Below, in pieces: positions 16,664 through 31,175 of a stretch of DNA of 64,000 nucleotides. Where the stretch lies: positions 1-64,000 of the forward strand of contig NZ_BCSG01000020.1 of the NCBI RefSeq assembly GCF_001570745.1, given 5' to 3'. Source of the stretch: Alicyclobacillus mali NBRC 102425 (GTDB lineage: Bacteria > Bacillota > Bacilli > Alicyclobacillales > Alicyclobacillaceae). The first letter of the stretch is position 1. Every line of letters begins with the position of its first letter. Position numbers and translations under genes: made by a program. The notes beneath the pieces are model-generated. The model did not search any database. It had not been told where the DNA came from and saw nothing but the letters and a program-made list of their open reading frames with translations.

Positions 16664-18448
16664 GTGGACGGTTGGACCTTGCGCCGCCTCGCGCGCGAAC
16701 TCGACGGCGCGCTGCGAGGTGCCCGCATCGACAGGATTTATCAACCCGGCGAGCGCGATCTCGTCCTCGCCGTCCGCTCGGCACAGTTGGGGGCGCGGCG
16801 ACTGTACATGTCCGCCCACCAGCGGTTTGCGCGCGTCCACTTTCTCGCGGACGAACGCCCAGACAATCCGCCAACGCCGCCGATGTTCTGCGTCATTTTG
16901 CGCAAGCACATCGAGGGCGGTCGCATCCTTGGCGTCACTCAACCAGGTTGGGACAGGGTGCTTGAAATTGGCATTGAAGCGCTGGATGATCTCGGTGATC
17001 GCCGCACATACGCCCTCGTCTGCGAGATCATGGGGAGACACAGCAATATCGTGCTGGTTGAGGAGCGCTCGGACGACAGCCGCGTGATCATCGACAGCGC
17101 TGTGCGCGTGACGGAGGAGATGTCGCGCTATCGCGCCGTGTTGCCGGGCATCCCCTATCTCCCGCCGCCCCCGCAGGGCAAAAAGCCCGTGGAGCAGTGC
17201 GCGCCGGAAGACTTCCTCGGCGTTGATCCCTCGGCCGGTTCCTCCCGCGCCAACCAGATGGCCGTTGTGGAGAAGCTTGCTGGCACGGGTCCCGTCACGG
17301 CTCGAGAGATCCTTCATCGGGCCATCGCGAGAACGGGTTACGCTGAGGCGGCGTCCATTTATCAGGCGTCCATCGATCTCGCCGCGGTGGTCGATGAAGT
17401 GCGAGAGCCCGCCTCCGTCGGCCTCGACGACGTGGGTCGGGCAGTGGAGTGCGCGCCCTTTCGGCTCACGTGCAGGCCCAGGTTCGCCGAGTGCGACACG
17501 GTGAGCGAGGCCATTCGCCGGCTGTTCGCCGACGTCGGCGAGTCTCTCCACCAATCGCGCTTGGCTCGCGAACTGGAGCGGAGCGTCCGAGACCACATGG
17601 ATCGACTTCGCGGCAAGCTCGTCCGCCTTGAGCAGGAGTGGGAGGACGCCGAGGCGGAGGAGCAACTGCGAGTGAAGGCCGAGCTCCTCACCGCGTACGC
17701 GCACGCGGTCCCGCGCGGCGCATCGGAGGTGGAACTGCCGAACTACTACGACGACAATCAGCCGCTTCGGATTGACCTGGATCCTGCGCTCGACGCCATC
17801 GCGAACGCTCAGCGCCTTTTTCGCATGGCGGCGAAACGAAAGCGGGCCCGTCAGTGGATTGAAATGGAGCGGGAAAACACGCGGCGAGACCTGCGGTATC
17901 TGGAGGACGTGCTTCAATCGCTCGCGGACACCTCGCTTGAGAACCTCGAAGAGGTGCGCAGGGAACTGGAAGCGCAGGGCTTCTTGGCGCGGTCCCATCG
18001 CCGAGGAACTGGGAGCAAGAAGCGCTCCCGCGAGGCCGAGCCGCACGCGTTTCGCTCAAGCGACGGATTCGTCATTCGCGTCGGTCGCAACAACGCGCAG
18101 AATGATCGGCTGACGTTTCGGAGGGCTGACAAGCGCGATGTGTGGCTTCACGTGAAAGATGCGCCGGGATCGCACGTGGTCATCGAACGCGGCCAGGCGG
18201 ACGAAATTCCAGAGCGCACCGTGGAAGAGGCGGCGGTGCTTGCCGCGTATTTCAGCAAGATGCGCGATTCGGCAAACGTGCCGGTGGACGTGACCGAGAT
18301 TCGCCACGTGTGGAAGCCGAACGGCGCGCGACCTGGTTTTGCACTGTACGACCATCAGAAGACACTGTTCGTGACGCCGGAGCGTTCGCTCTTGGACAGC
18401 ATCATGTCCCGAGCGCTTGCGACGCGCGAAACGAGCGATTTCCATTGA
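16664..18448 (+). CDS. rqcH: Ribosome-associated quality-control protein RqcH (NFACT/FbpA family)
   Basis: Binds stalled 50S-peptidyl-tRNA complexes and recruits alanyl-tRNA to add C-terminal alanine tails. The protein is about 594 residues. The NFACT-N domain begins GWTLRRLARELDGALRGARI, a central coiled coil lies near 320-450, and the C-terminal NFACT-R domain contains DVWLHVKDAPGSHVVIERG. The GTG at 16664 is preferred because AGAGGAG lies nine bases upstream. It is divergent from the ATPase gene, whereas yloA and yloB are neighbours in B. subtilis. YlmH, a partner in the same pathway, is encoded at 35492. Confidence 0.94.
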   Translation: MDGWTLRRLARELDGALRGARIDRIYQPGERDLVLAVRSAQLGARRLYMSAHQRFARVHFLADERPDNPPTPPMFCVILRKHIEGGRILGVTQPGWDRVLEIGIEALDDLGDRRTYALVCEIMGRHSNIVLVEERSDDSRVIIDSAVRVTEEMSRYRAVLPGIPYLPPPPQGKKPVEQCAPEDFLGVDPSAGSSRANQMAVVEKLAGTGPVTAREILHRAIARTGYAEAASIYQASIDLAAVVDEVREPASVGLDDVGRAVECAPFRLTCRPRFAECDTVSEAIRRLFADVGESLHQSRLARELERSVRDHMDRLRGKLVRLEQEWEDAEAEEQLRVKAELLTAYAHAVPRGASEVELPNYYDDNQPLRIDLDPALDAIANAQRLFRMAAKRKRARQWIEMERENTRRDLRYLEDVLQSLADTSLENLEEVRRELEAQGFLARSHRRGTGSKKRSREAEPHAFRSSDGFVIRVGRNNAQNDRLTFRRADKRDVWLHVKDAPGSHVVIERGQADEIPERTVEEAAVLAAYFSKMRDSANVPVDVTEIRHVWKPNGARPGFALYDHQKTLFVTPERSLLDSIMSRALATRETSDFH

Positions 18449-18463
18449 AGGAGAGGTCCCACT

Positions 18464-19756
18464 ATGGCTCAGGATCAAGGAAATAAACGCCTCATCGTCG
18501 GTGCAACCAAGCCTGCGCATGACACCAACATTCTCACCAACACGCAGGCCACCATCCGCGAAGCCTTGGACCGACTTGGCTACGAAGAGGCCGTGTACGA
18601 ACTCCTCATGGAGCCGATGCGGGTGATGACCGTGCGCATCCCGGTTCGAATGGACGACGGGCACGTCGAGGTGTTCACAGGCTATCGAGCGCAACACAAC
18701 GACGCCATTGGCCCGACGAAGGGCGGCGTTCGCTTTCACCCAGATGTGACGCTCGACGAGGTCAAGGCGCTGTCCATCTGGATGTCGCTAAAGTGCGGCA
18801 TCTTCAACCTGCCCTATGGTGGCGCCAAGGGCGGCATCGTGTGTGATCCGCGCAGCATGAGCCTGTCCGAACAAGAGCGACTGGCGCGCGGCTACGTGCG
18901 AGCCATCAGCCAAATTGTCGGCCCGGCCAAGGACATCCCGGCGCCAGACGTGTACACCAACAGCCAAATCATGGCCTGGATGTACGATGAGTACAGCCGC
19001 ATCCGCGAGTTTGACTCCCCCGGCTTCATCACGGGGAAGCCGCTCGTCCTCGGCGGTTCGCGCGGACGCGAGTCCGCCACAGCGCTCGGCGTCGTGGTGG
19101 CACTTCGCGAAACCGCGGAGCGAATGGGCAAGAAGCTGTCGGAACTGCGCGTGCTTGTGCAGGGATTCGGAAACGTGGGTTCCAACGTCGCTCGAATTCT
19201 CCACGAGCTTGGCGCTACTGTGGTTGGCATCAGCGACGCGGGCGGCGGCGTATACAATGAAAATGGCCTGCCTATCCCCGAACTTATTGAAGAAAAGGAT
19301 TCGTTTGGAATGGTCACGCCGCGGCTGTCCGGCGTCATCCCGACGGAGGAGTTTCTCACCAAGCCGTGCGACGTGCTCGTCCCGGCGGCACTGGAGAACC
19401 AGATCCACGAAGGCAATGCGGATAAGATACAGGCAAGCCTCATTGTCGAAGCTGCGAACGGCCCCACCACGCCCGAGGCAGATCAAATCCTGCACGAGCG
19501 AGGCATCGTCGTCGTGCCGGATGTGCTCGCCAACGCGGGCGGAGTCACCGTGTCTTACTTCGAGTGGGTTCAGAACAACCAGGGCTTCTATTGGACCGAA
19601 GATGAAGTCAACCAACGCCTCGAGAATATGATGGTGCAGAGCGTGCACAACATCCTTGACACAGCAGAGCGTTACGACTCGCTGCCTCGCATGGCCGCGT
19701 ACATGGTGGGGATTCGCCCGTTTGCGGAGGCCATGCGCTGGCGCGGATGGGTATGA
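18464..19756 (+). CDS. gudB: NAD-type glutamate dehydrogenase
   Basis: Oxidatively deaminates glutamate to 2-oxoglutarate and ammonia. The 430-residue sequence closely follows B. subtilis GudB/RocG: GPTKGGVRFHP, the catalytic lysine region KCGIFNLPYGGAKGG, PAPDVYTNSQIMAWM, and the Rossmann motif GFGNVGSN. It ends in RWRGWV. AAGGAGAGG stands in front of the ATG. Only 15 bases separate it from rqcH, so the two are probably co-transcribed, an arrangement not seen in B. subtilis. Whether it prefers NAD or NADP is not certain from sequence alone. Confidence 0.93.
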   Translation: MAQDQGNKRLIVGATKPAHDTNILTNTQATIREALDRLGYEEAVYELLMEPMRVMTVRIPVRMDDGHVEVFTGYRAQHNDAIGPTKGGVRFHPDVTLDEVKALSIWMSLKCGIFNLPYGGAKGGIVCDPRSMSLSEQERLARGYVRAISQIVGPAKDIPAPDVYTNSQIMAWMYDEYSRIREFDSPGFITGKPLVLGGSRGRESATALGVVVALRETAERMGKKLSELRVLVQGFGNVGSNVARILHELGATVVGISDAGGGVYNENGLPIPELIEEKDSFGMVTPRLSGVIPTEEFLTKPCDVLVPAALENQIHEGNADKIQASLIVEAANGPTTPEADQILHERGIVVVPDVLANAGGVTVSYFEWVQNNQGFYWTEDEVNQRLENMMVQSVHNILDTAERYDSLPRMAAYMVGIRPFAEAMRWRGWV

Positions 19757-19786
19757 GAAATCACCGCTTTTAAGAGACTATATTCA

Positions 19787-19807
19787 GGGCGCGGCGCGGC
19801 CGCGCCC
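19787..19807 (+). other. GC-rich hairpin after gudB
   Basis: GGGCGCGG and CCGCGCCC pair around CGCGG just after the gudB stop codon. No T-run follows (TTGCGC), so it may slow or partly end transcription before the MFS gene rather than act as a full terminator. Confidence 0.5.
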
Positions 19808-19818
19808 TTGCGCTGGGG

Positions 19819-21096
19819 ATGAGCATGAGGACCGCGAGCATGAGGCCCGACGACGTGGTCACCCGCCTCGGGATGCAGATGAAGTGGAAAACGTGGTGGA
19901 ATTTCCGAATCGATTTTGGCGGTTCGGTCCTGTTCGCGCTTTTCAATGTCGTGGTCAATCAGTTTTACGTCCCGATGGCCATTCGCCACGGGGTATCCAA
20001 CCTAGGTGTGGGCCTACTGACGGCGGCGCCAGCCATCGGCATGCTATGGTCTCCCATGTGGGCGCACCTGATGCGCGGGCGTTCGACCAAGCCGTTCGTC
20101 CTGTGGCCACTTGTCGTCGGCCGGATGTCCGTCCTGTTGGCAGGCGCACTGTTGACACCCGCCGCGTTCCTCTTCACGGCGTTCATGGTGAACTTGATGA
20201 ACGGCATCCAGGCACCTGCCTATCCCGCGCTGCTCGCGCGCATGTATCCCCCTGCGCTGCGCGGACGGCTGATGGGCTACGTGCGCGTGGCGCAGGGGAC
20301 ACTCCTCATTCCCCTTGCCTACCTCGTCGGCGAGTGGAGCCAACATCAGGGCGACCGCTGGCCGCTCATTGGCGCGGCCATCATGGGGACGGTGTCTGTC
20401 ATCCTGTTCTCGCGGGTGCGAGAGGTGGAAACACCCGCACCGGAAGGCGCAGAACACACGTCCGCACGCCGAACCACGCAAATATTCGGACATTGGCAGA
20501 TAGCTCGCGCAAGCCGACCGCTCACCATCTTCCTGATGGCCACCATGGCCACAGGTTTCGGCAACCTTCTGGCGGGCCCAATCTATCAAATCTATCAGGT
20601 TCATACCTTGAACCTGTCCAATGCGCAAATTGGTGTCACGCGCGTGGCGTACTACGTCGCGCTGTTGGTGGCCTACTTCGCGGTGGGATGGATCATCGAC
20701 ACGTGGTCACCCCGCCACGCCATGTTCATCGGCATGAGTGCCTATGCCCTCGCCCCGGCACTGTACGTGCTCAGCGGATCATTCTCGGCCGTGATATCTT
20801 CCTGCGCCCTGCTCGGCGTTGGCGATGCCGTCTGGGACATCGGCTGCATGTCCTACATCTTCCGCGCCGTCCCGGGCCGAGAAGCTGAGGCGTTTGGTCT
20901 TCATTTCCTTCTGTTTGGAATTCGCGGCGCCATTGCGCCGCTGGTCAGCACGGCGATGACGCACGCGATGTCGCTTACGGATATCTTCCTCATCGCCATC
21001 GGCATCTGCGCACTTGGCATTGCCATTTTCGCCGTGCCACCCACGCCGCGGGCGCCGTCGCCCACGGTCGAAGCGCCTCAGCCCGGCGCTCCGTGA
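19819..21096 (+). CDS. Major facilitator superfamily transporter
   Basis: Membrane transporter of about 425 residues with roughly twelve hydrophobic segments. The cytoplasmic loop signature between TM2 and TM3 is degenerate (HLMRGRSTKPF), followed by YPPALRGRLMGYVRVAQG after TM4. A hydrophilic central loop (about residues 205-230) divides the two halves. The substrate cannot be told from sequence. Several ATG starts (19819, 19825, 19840) are possible. Its 3' end overlaps the convergent oxidoreductase gene by 19 bases. Confidence 0.85.
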   Translation: MSMRTASMRPDDVVTRLGMQMKWKTWWNFRIDFGGSVLFALFNVVVNQFYVPMAIRHGVSNLGVGLLTAAPAIGMLWSPMWAHLMRGRSTKPFVLWPLVVGRMSVLLAGALLTPAAFLFTAFMVNLMNGIQAPAYPALLARMYPPALRGRLMGYVRVAQGTLLIPLAYLVGEWSQHQGDRWPLIGAAIMGTVSVILFSRVREVETPAPEGAEHTSARRTTQIFGHWQIARASRPLTIFLMATMATGFGNLLAGPIYQIYQVHTLNLSNAQIGVTRVAYYVALLVAYFAVGWIIDTWSPRHAMFIGMSAYALAPALYVLSGSFSAVISSCALLGVGDAVWDIGCMSYIFRAVPGREAEAFGLHFLLFGIRGAIAPLVSTAMTHAMSLTDIFLIAIGICALGIAIFAVPPTPRAPSPTVEAPQPGAP

Positions 21097-22352
21097 GTCA
21101 TCACGGCCGACAGCCTTTTCGCGGCGCGCCGCCAAAGTGCAAACCTGTCCGGTCCGAGCACGTCGTCCTCGGGCCGGGCTTCCCCTGCCATGCGCCGCGC
21201 GATGATATCCGCCGCCACCGCGTAACAGACGGTCCCGTTTCCTCCGTAGCCAAGCGAGCAGAAGACCCGCCGAAAGCCTGGGTGCGCGCCGACGACAGGC
21301 CATCCGTCGGTTGTCGAGCCAAACGTCGAGGCCCATCGGTACGCAATGGACACGGGTCCGATGTCAGGAAGCACCTGTTGCGTCAGCCGAGCCAACTGCT
21401 CCGCGCGGACATTGAGGTCACCGTCTCGCCGGGGACCGTCCGGAACCGGCAAGTCGAGGCCGCCGACCACAAGCCGCCTGTCTCGCGTCGTCCGCATGTA
21501 CAAATACGGGCGCGCCGTCTCCCAGATCAGGACACCCTCCGGCCAAGCCGCCAAGTCCGACAGCGGTTCTGTGGCGATCGCGTAGGTACAGCCAAGCCGC
21601 GCACCCGCGAGAGGCCGCGTGTTCTGGAAGACATATCCTGTCGCGATCACGGCCGCACGCGCCCGCACGCGAAATCCAGCGTCCGTCTCCACAGCGACAT
21701 GCGCGTCATTCTCTTCCGTGCGGACGACCGCCGTGCGCTCAAAGACGCGGGCCGCGCCGCGGCGGACGAGCTCGGCCAAAAGCGCTCGGGTGAACTTCAA
21801 CGGATTGACCTCCGCATCTCCGTACGTCACGAGTGCCGCCTCGCGGTCAATCCCGAAAGCCCGCCGCAGCTCATCTCGCCCGACCACGAGATCCGCAGCA
21901 AAGCCGTGTTGCGCAAGCGCGCGGGCCTCGTCCTTCAAGCGAGGGATGTGAGCCGGAACGGACGCGTAGCAGACGCTCATGCGATCCGCAAATTCGACGT
22001 CCTCCGGAAGCTGCTTGACAATCTCCCGTATCCGTCCGACGCCTTCCCGACAACGCCGGTAGAACGCCACCGCTCGCGCACGCCCGTGCACGCGAATCAT
22101 CTCGGCGAGTGGCATGTCGTTCGCATATTGCAGAAGACCTGTGTTTCCGCGAGTCGATCCCATGCCCACGCGGTGTCGCTCCACCACGACGACCTGAAAT
22201 CCGCGTTCCGCAATTTCCCACGCAGCGATGGCTCCGCCGATGCCGCCGCCCACCACCACGACATCGCTTTGCACATCCCCATCGAGCCGGGGATAGGACT
22301 TCGGGGAGATGTCGGACTCCGACCACAGCGTGCGGCCCGTGTGAAGATCCAC
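21078..22352 (-). CDS. FAD-dependent oxidoreductase, D-amino-acid/glycine oxidase family
   Basis: Flavoenzyme of about 424 residues from the DAO superfamily. The N-terminal dinucleotide motif DVVVVGGGIGGAIAAWEIAE is followed by the flavin-contacting STRGNTG. The C-terminal WASTFGSTTDGWPVVGAHPG and GYGGNGTVCY segments bind FAD as in the family. The GTG at 22352 is chosen for GAAGGAGGGG upstream; longer frames lack such a site. The substrate is unknown: amino acid, sarcosine-like or sugar-amine oxidases are all possible. It lies about 100 bases after pyrE and could be read through from the pyr operon. Confidence 0.83.
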   Translation of the reverse strand: MDLHTGRTLWSESDISPKSYPRLDGDVQSDVVVVGGGIGGAIAAWEIAERGFQVVVVERHRVGMGSTRGNTGLLQYANDMPLAEMIRVHGRARAVAFYRRCREGVGRIREIVKQLPEDVEFADRMSVCYASVPAHIPRLKDEARALAQHGFAADLVVGRDELRRAFGIDREAALVTYGDAEVNPLKFTRALLAELVRRGAARVFERTAVVRTEENDAHVAVETDAGFRVRARAAVIATGYVFQNTRPLAGARLGCTYAIATEPLSDLAAWPEGVLIWETARPYLYMRTTRDRRLVVGGLDLPVPDGPRRDGDLNVRAEQLARLTQQVLPDIGPVSIAYRWASTFGSTTDGWPVVGAHPGFRRVFCSLGYGGNGTVCYAVAADIIARRMAGEARPEDDVLGPDRFALWRRAAKRLSAVMTHGAPG

Positions 22353-22455
22353 GTGAGCCCCTCCTTCGCCTGACGGGTAGGATATCCCGTTTGACGAGGA
22401 ACGACTCAGGCGGCCCGAAGCGCAAGTCGACAGGCCGCCTGTTGACGCCAAGCCC

Positions 22456-23115
22456 TCAGAGTCCGTACTTGTCGGGGGACTTCCGCCAGCGCATCAGCAG
22501 TGCCACATCCGACTCCTGGATATCGCCGCGCTCGAGCGCCACCTGAATGAGCACTTCGTACGGCACGAGCCGATACGCGGGGATGCCGGTGTCCTCGGCG
22601 CGCTTGGTGGCGACGTCGAAGTCGTACGACAAAATCGTGAGGATGGCCATCACGTCCACCCCCGCGTCGCGCAGGGCCTGCGCGGCTTGATAGGCGGATC
22701 GACCCGTCGACAGGGTGTCCTCAATGACGACTGCCTTCATGCCGGGGCGCGCGTAGCCTTCGATTTGTTTGCCCCGGCCATGTGCCTTGGCCTCGGAGCG
22801 CACGTACGCGCACGGCAGGCCCAGGCGATCCGCCAACATGGCGGCGTGTGGGATGCCGCCCGTCGCGGCGCCCGCGATGAGTTCCACCGCGGGAAGCTCG
22901 TAGTCGATGATCGACTCGAAGCCGGAGACGACCTGGCTGCGAAGCAGCGGATATCCGAGGATGAGGCGATTGTCGCAGTAGATGGGGGAACGCCAGCCGC
23001 TCGACCACGTGAACGGCTGATGCGGCCTCAGCTCCACCGCGCCGATCTGCAGAAGTCCCTTCGCGATGGTGTACGAAAGGTCGTCGTACTCGACGGTGAA
23101 CGTCGGTTCACTCAT
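22456..23115 (-). CDS. pyrE: Orotate phosphoribosyltransferase
   Basis: Joins orotate and PRPP to form OMP in pyrimidine synthesis. The 219-residue protein has the orotate-binding region IYCDNRLILGYP, and the PRPP loop VVIEDTLSTGRSA. GGGAGGGA precedes the ATG, which overlaps the end of pyrF by eight bases. It is the last gene of the pyr operon. Confidence 0.97.
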   Translation of the reverse strand: MSEPTFTVEYDDLSYTIAKGLLQIGAVELRPHQPFTWSSGWRSPIYCDNRLILGYPLLRSQVVSGFESIIDYELPAVELIAGAATGGIPHAAMLADRLGLPCAYVRSEAKAHGRGKQIEGYARPGMKAVVIEDTLSTGRSAYQAAQALRDAGVDVMAILTILSYDFDVATKRAEDTGIPAYRLVPYEVLIQVALERGDIQESDVALLMRWRKSPDKYGL

Positions 23116-23855
23116 GGGTCAGTCCCTCCCTCACGGAACGAAGGTAGCGCGCCAAGGCGGCGACGGGATCGTCCGCCTCCGTCACCGCTCGCCCAAGCAC
23201 CAGGCGCGTGGCTCCGTGCCGGATGGCCGCATCGGGCGACATCACGCGAGCCTGATCGTGCACCCGGTCGCCCGCGAGGCGGATGCCCGGCACGACGCGC
23301 TCGAAGGAGGGGGTGACCATCTCGCGGAGGATGTCCAACTCCTGGGCCGAGCAGACCACGCCGTCGAGCCCCGCCTGCTCCGCCATCTGCGCCAGGCGGC
23401 GCACCCACGCGGACGAAGTCGTGCCGACGCCCATCCCCTCAAGATCCGCGTCTGTCAAGCTTGTGAGCACGGTCACCCCCACGAGAAGCGGGCGATGGGG
23501 CGATCCGTCCACAGCCTCGCGCGCCGACGCGAGCATCTTGAGGCCGCCCGACGCGTGCACGTTCACCATTTCAATGGGGTACTGCGCGATGGCCCGAAGC
23601 GCGCCGGCGACGGTGTTCGGGATGTCGTGCAGCTTGACATCCAGGAACACCCGCAGATTGAGCTTCAAAAGGGACTCCACGAGGCGCATACCCGCTCGGT
23701 GAAACAGCTCCAGCCCCACCTTGTAGCCGTCCACAATCGGCGACAGGCGATCGACGAAGTCCAACGCGCGCGCCTCCGAGTCCACGTCCAGCGCGACGTA
23801 GATGCGCCTGCGCGCCTCGTCGTACGCATGCGAGGCGAGCTCCTGCAACAGCGCC

Positions 23856-23863
<8 letters not shown>
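23108..23863 (-). CDS. pyrF: Orotidine 5'-phosphate decarboxylase
   Basis: Decarboxylates OMP to UMP. The catalytic array [11 protein letters not shown] is intact, and [15 protein letters not shown] starts the barrel. The GTG at 23863 has GGGAGG eight bases upstream; the GTG at 23872 has that site directly abutting it. The product is about 251 residues. The gene overlaps carB upstream by eight bases and pyrE downstream by eight. In B. subtilis pyrK and pyrD would lie between carB and pyrF; they are missing here. Confidence 0.96.
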
Positions 23864-27096
<3,233 letters not shown>

Positions 27097-27104
<8 letters not shown>

Positions 27105-28203
27105 GCGCAAACCGCCCCTCTCTCACGCGCGTCATGAGGTCGATGAACTCGTCGAACAAGTAGCGGGCGTCGCTCGGCCCAGGTCTCGACTCCGGATGAT
27201 ACTGCACGCAGAAGACGGGTTCGTGTCGATGCACGAGCCCCTCCACCGTACCGTCGTTCAGATTGACGTGGGTGAGCTCGAGCGGCGTGCCGTGCAGCGA
27301 CTCCGCATCGACGACATACCCGTGGTTTTGCGACGTGATGTCCACGCGGCCCGTGCGAAGGTCCTTCACCGGATGGTTCGCGCCGCGATGGCCGAACTTC
27401 AGCTTGCGCGTCTTGGCGCCGCACGCGAGGGCAATGAGCTGATGCCCCAGGCAGATGCCGAAGATGGGCACCTTGCCGATGAGGCCACGAAGCGCCTCCA
27501 CCGCGTAAGGCGCGTCCTCCGGGTTGCCCGGGCCGTTCGACAGCATCACGCCGTGCGGCTTCCAGCGCAGCACGTCCTCCGCCGTCGACGTGGCTGGCAC
27601 GACAATGACATCACATCCGCGCTCCAGCAACGAACGGAGGATTCCCGCCTTCATCCCGTAATCGATGAGCACGACGCGGTGGCCAGGCCCCGGCGCCCGG
27701 TACACGGTCTGCGTGGTTACCCGGCTGACCGCATCCGGCACCAGCGCCTCGTCCATGCGCGCGAGGAGCGATTCCACCGGCACATCCTCCGTGGTGAGAA
27801 CCCCCGGCATCGCCCCCACCGTCCGGATGGCCTTCGTCAGCTCGCGCGTGTCAATCCCGGCGATCCCGACGATGTCGTGCTGCACAAGATACGATTCCAG
27901 CTTGTCCACCATCTTGTGATGAGACGGCCACTCGCACAGCGTCCGCACCGCGAACCCCCGCACGTGCGGGTGGCGGCTCTCGACATCGTCCACGTTCACA
28001 CCGTAATTGCCGATGAGCGGGTACGTCATCGTGACGATCTGCCCGTAATACGACGGATCCGTCAAAATCTCCTGATAGCCCGTCATGCCCGTGTTGAACA
28101 CGACCTCGCCGAACCGGGTGCCCGTTGCGCCAAAGTGCAGGCCCTCAAACACGAGGCCGTTCTTCAGCACCAACCGGGCCTTCCTCCGACCGTTCAGCAT
28201 CAT
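27097..28203 (-). CDS. carA: Carbamoyl-phosphate synthase, small (glutaminase) subunit
   Basis: Hydrolyses glutamine and channels ammonia to CarB. The class I amidotransferase nucleophile lies in [13 protein letters not shown], with the histidine and glutamate of the triad near [10 protein letters not shown]. About 368 residues. Two adjacent ATG codons (28203 and 28200) follow GAGAGGAGCGG; the first overlaps the pyrC stop. Confidence 0.97.
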
Positions 28204-29491
28204 GACAACCGCTCCTCTCCCTCGCGAAAGATCGCGCGCCCCGCGCGAATGGTCTCGATCACCTTGCCGACCACCGACTGTCCAGCAAACGGCGTGTTGC
28301 GGCCCTTTGTGTAAAACGCGCCAGGGTCGATGGTCCATCGCCTGCCGAGATCGACCAGCACCAGGTCCGCCCGCGCGCCCGGGCGAATCTGACCGCCTTC
28401 AAGCCCAAATAACCTGCAAGGCCGCTCGCTCATGGCCTCTACCAGCCGGCGCATCGGCACATGCCCCTCGCGCACGAGCCCCGTGTACAAGAGGGCAAAC
28501 GCCGTCTCGAGCCCCACCATGCCGAACGGGGCCTCGTCCATGCCCTTGGCTTTTTCGTCCGGGTGATGCGGCGCGTGATCGGTCGCGATCACGTCCAGCG
28601 TTCCATCCGCGAACGCGGCGAGACACGCCCTCCGGTCCTCCTCGGATGCAAGCGGCGGATTCACCTTCCAGTTGGCGTCCGCGCTCTGGATGTCCCGCTC
28701 TGACAAGAGCAGGTGATGCGGCGTCACTTCCGCCGTTACGCGGATGCCGCGACGCTTTCCAAACCGCACGAGGTCAGCCGACGCCTCGCGGCTCACGTGG
28801 CAGACGTGCAGGTGCGCGCCTGTCTCTTCCGCGAGGAGGATGTCTCGCGCGATCATCGCGGCCTCCGCGCTCCCTGGCTGCGCTGTCGTGCCGAGACGCG
28901 CGGCCGCCTGCTCATGGAGCGCCCCGCCGCGCGAGATGGATTCGTCCTCCGCATGGATCATCGCGGGTTCACCGAGGGCGGCGAGCTTGGTCAACGCCTC
29001 CCGCATTAGGCCACCGTCCTGTACACCGCGGCCGTCGTCAGAAAACCCGAGCGCGCCCGCTTTTGCGAGCGCCTGGTAATCCGTGAGTGCCTCGCCTTCC
29101 TGATCCACTGTCAGGCAGGCGATGGGATGCACCTCAGCCTTGCCGATGGCCTCTCCTCGGCGGATGATATCCTCCACGATCTCGACCCGCGCGATGGGAG
29201 GCTTGGTGTTCGGCATGCACGCCACCTGCGTAAACCCGCCGGCCGCGGCGGCTTGCAAGCCGCTCGCGAGGGTCTCCTTGTGCGTGAGGCCGGGATCGCG
29301 CAAGTGGACGTGCACGTCGACAAAGCTGGGCAACACGCACAAACCGCGGATGGAACGCACCTCTTCCGCGCGGATGGCGGACGGATGCCCAACGGCCACA
29401 ATCTCGCCCGTCTCGGTGTCGAACGCCACGCTCGCCTCCATGAAATCGCCGAGGCCCGAGTCCCACACGCGCCCGCCGTCCCATCGAATTC

Positions 29492-29495
<4 letters not shown>
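28200..29495 (-). CDS. pyrC: Dihydroorotase
   Basis: Zinc amidohydrolase that cyclises carbamoyl-aspartate to dihydroorotate. At 431 residues it is a type I enzyme like that of Bacillus. The metal motif DVHVHLRDPG, the substrate segment CMPNTKP and IATDHAPHHPDEK near the C-terminus are intact. It overlaps pyrB upstream and carA downstream by four bases each, showing tight coupling in the operon. Confidence 0.97.
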
Positions 29496-31044
<1,549 letters not shown>

Positions 31045-31095
31045 GCCCCGGAAGACGCGCTGGCCGCGCATGCTCCCAAAACGTCCGACTCCTTA

Positions 31096-31113
31096 CCAAC
31101 CTCACGGGATTGG
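31096..31113 (-). promoter_or_regulatory. PyrR-binding loop (anti-antiterminator)
   Basis: Leader RNA segment CCAATCCCGTGAGGTTGG. CCAA and TTGG close a stem, and the internal ATCCCGTGAGGTT matches the conserved PyrR recognition pattern (ARUCCNGNGAGGYU). Binding of PyrR here would hold this hairpin and free the downstream terminator to form. Confidence 0.88.
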
Positions 31114-31146
31114 TTTAAAGGCAGTGTCCGTGTTCAGTTCGAAAGT

Positions 31147-31175
31147 AGACTAACAGGTGAGGCAGGCCGTGTCAA
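31147..31175 (-). promoter_or_regulatory. pyr operon promoter
   Basis: Minus strand: perfect TTGACA (31170-31175), 17-base spacer, TAGTCT (31147-31152). The start would fall about 30 bases before the PyrR-binding loop. The -35 box lies over the stop codon of the upstream rluD-type gene. Confidence 0.75.

Noticed and set aside
19656-20888. 410-codon frame overlapping gudB and the MFS gene
   Set aside because: Alternate frame; translation lacks hydrophobic segments or motifs, whereas the +1 frame encodes a coherent transporter.
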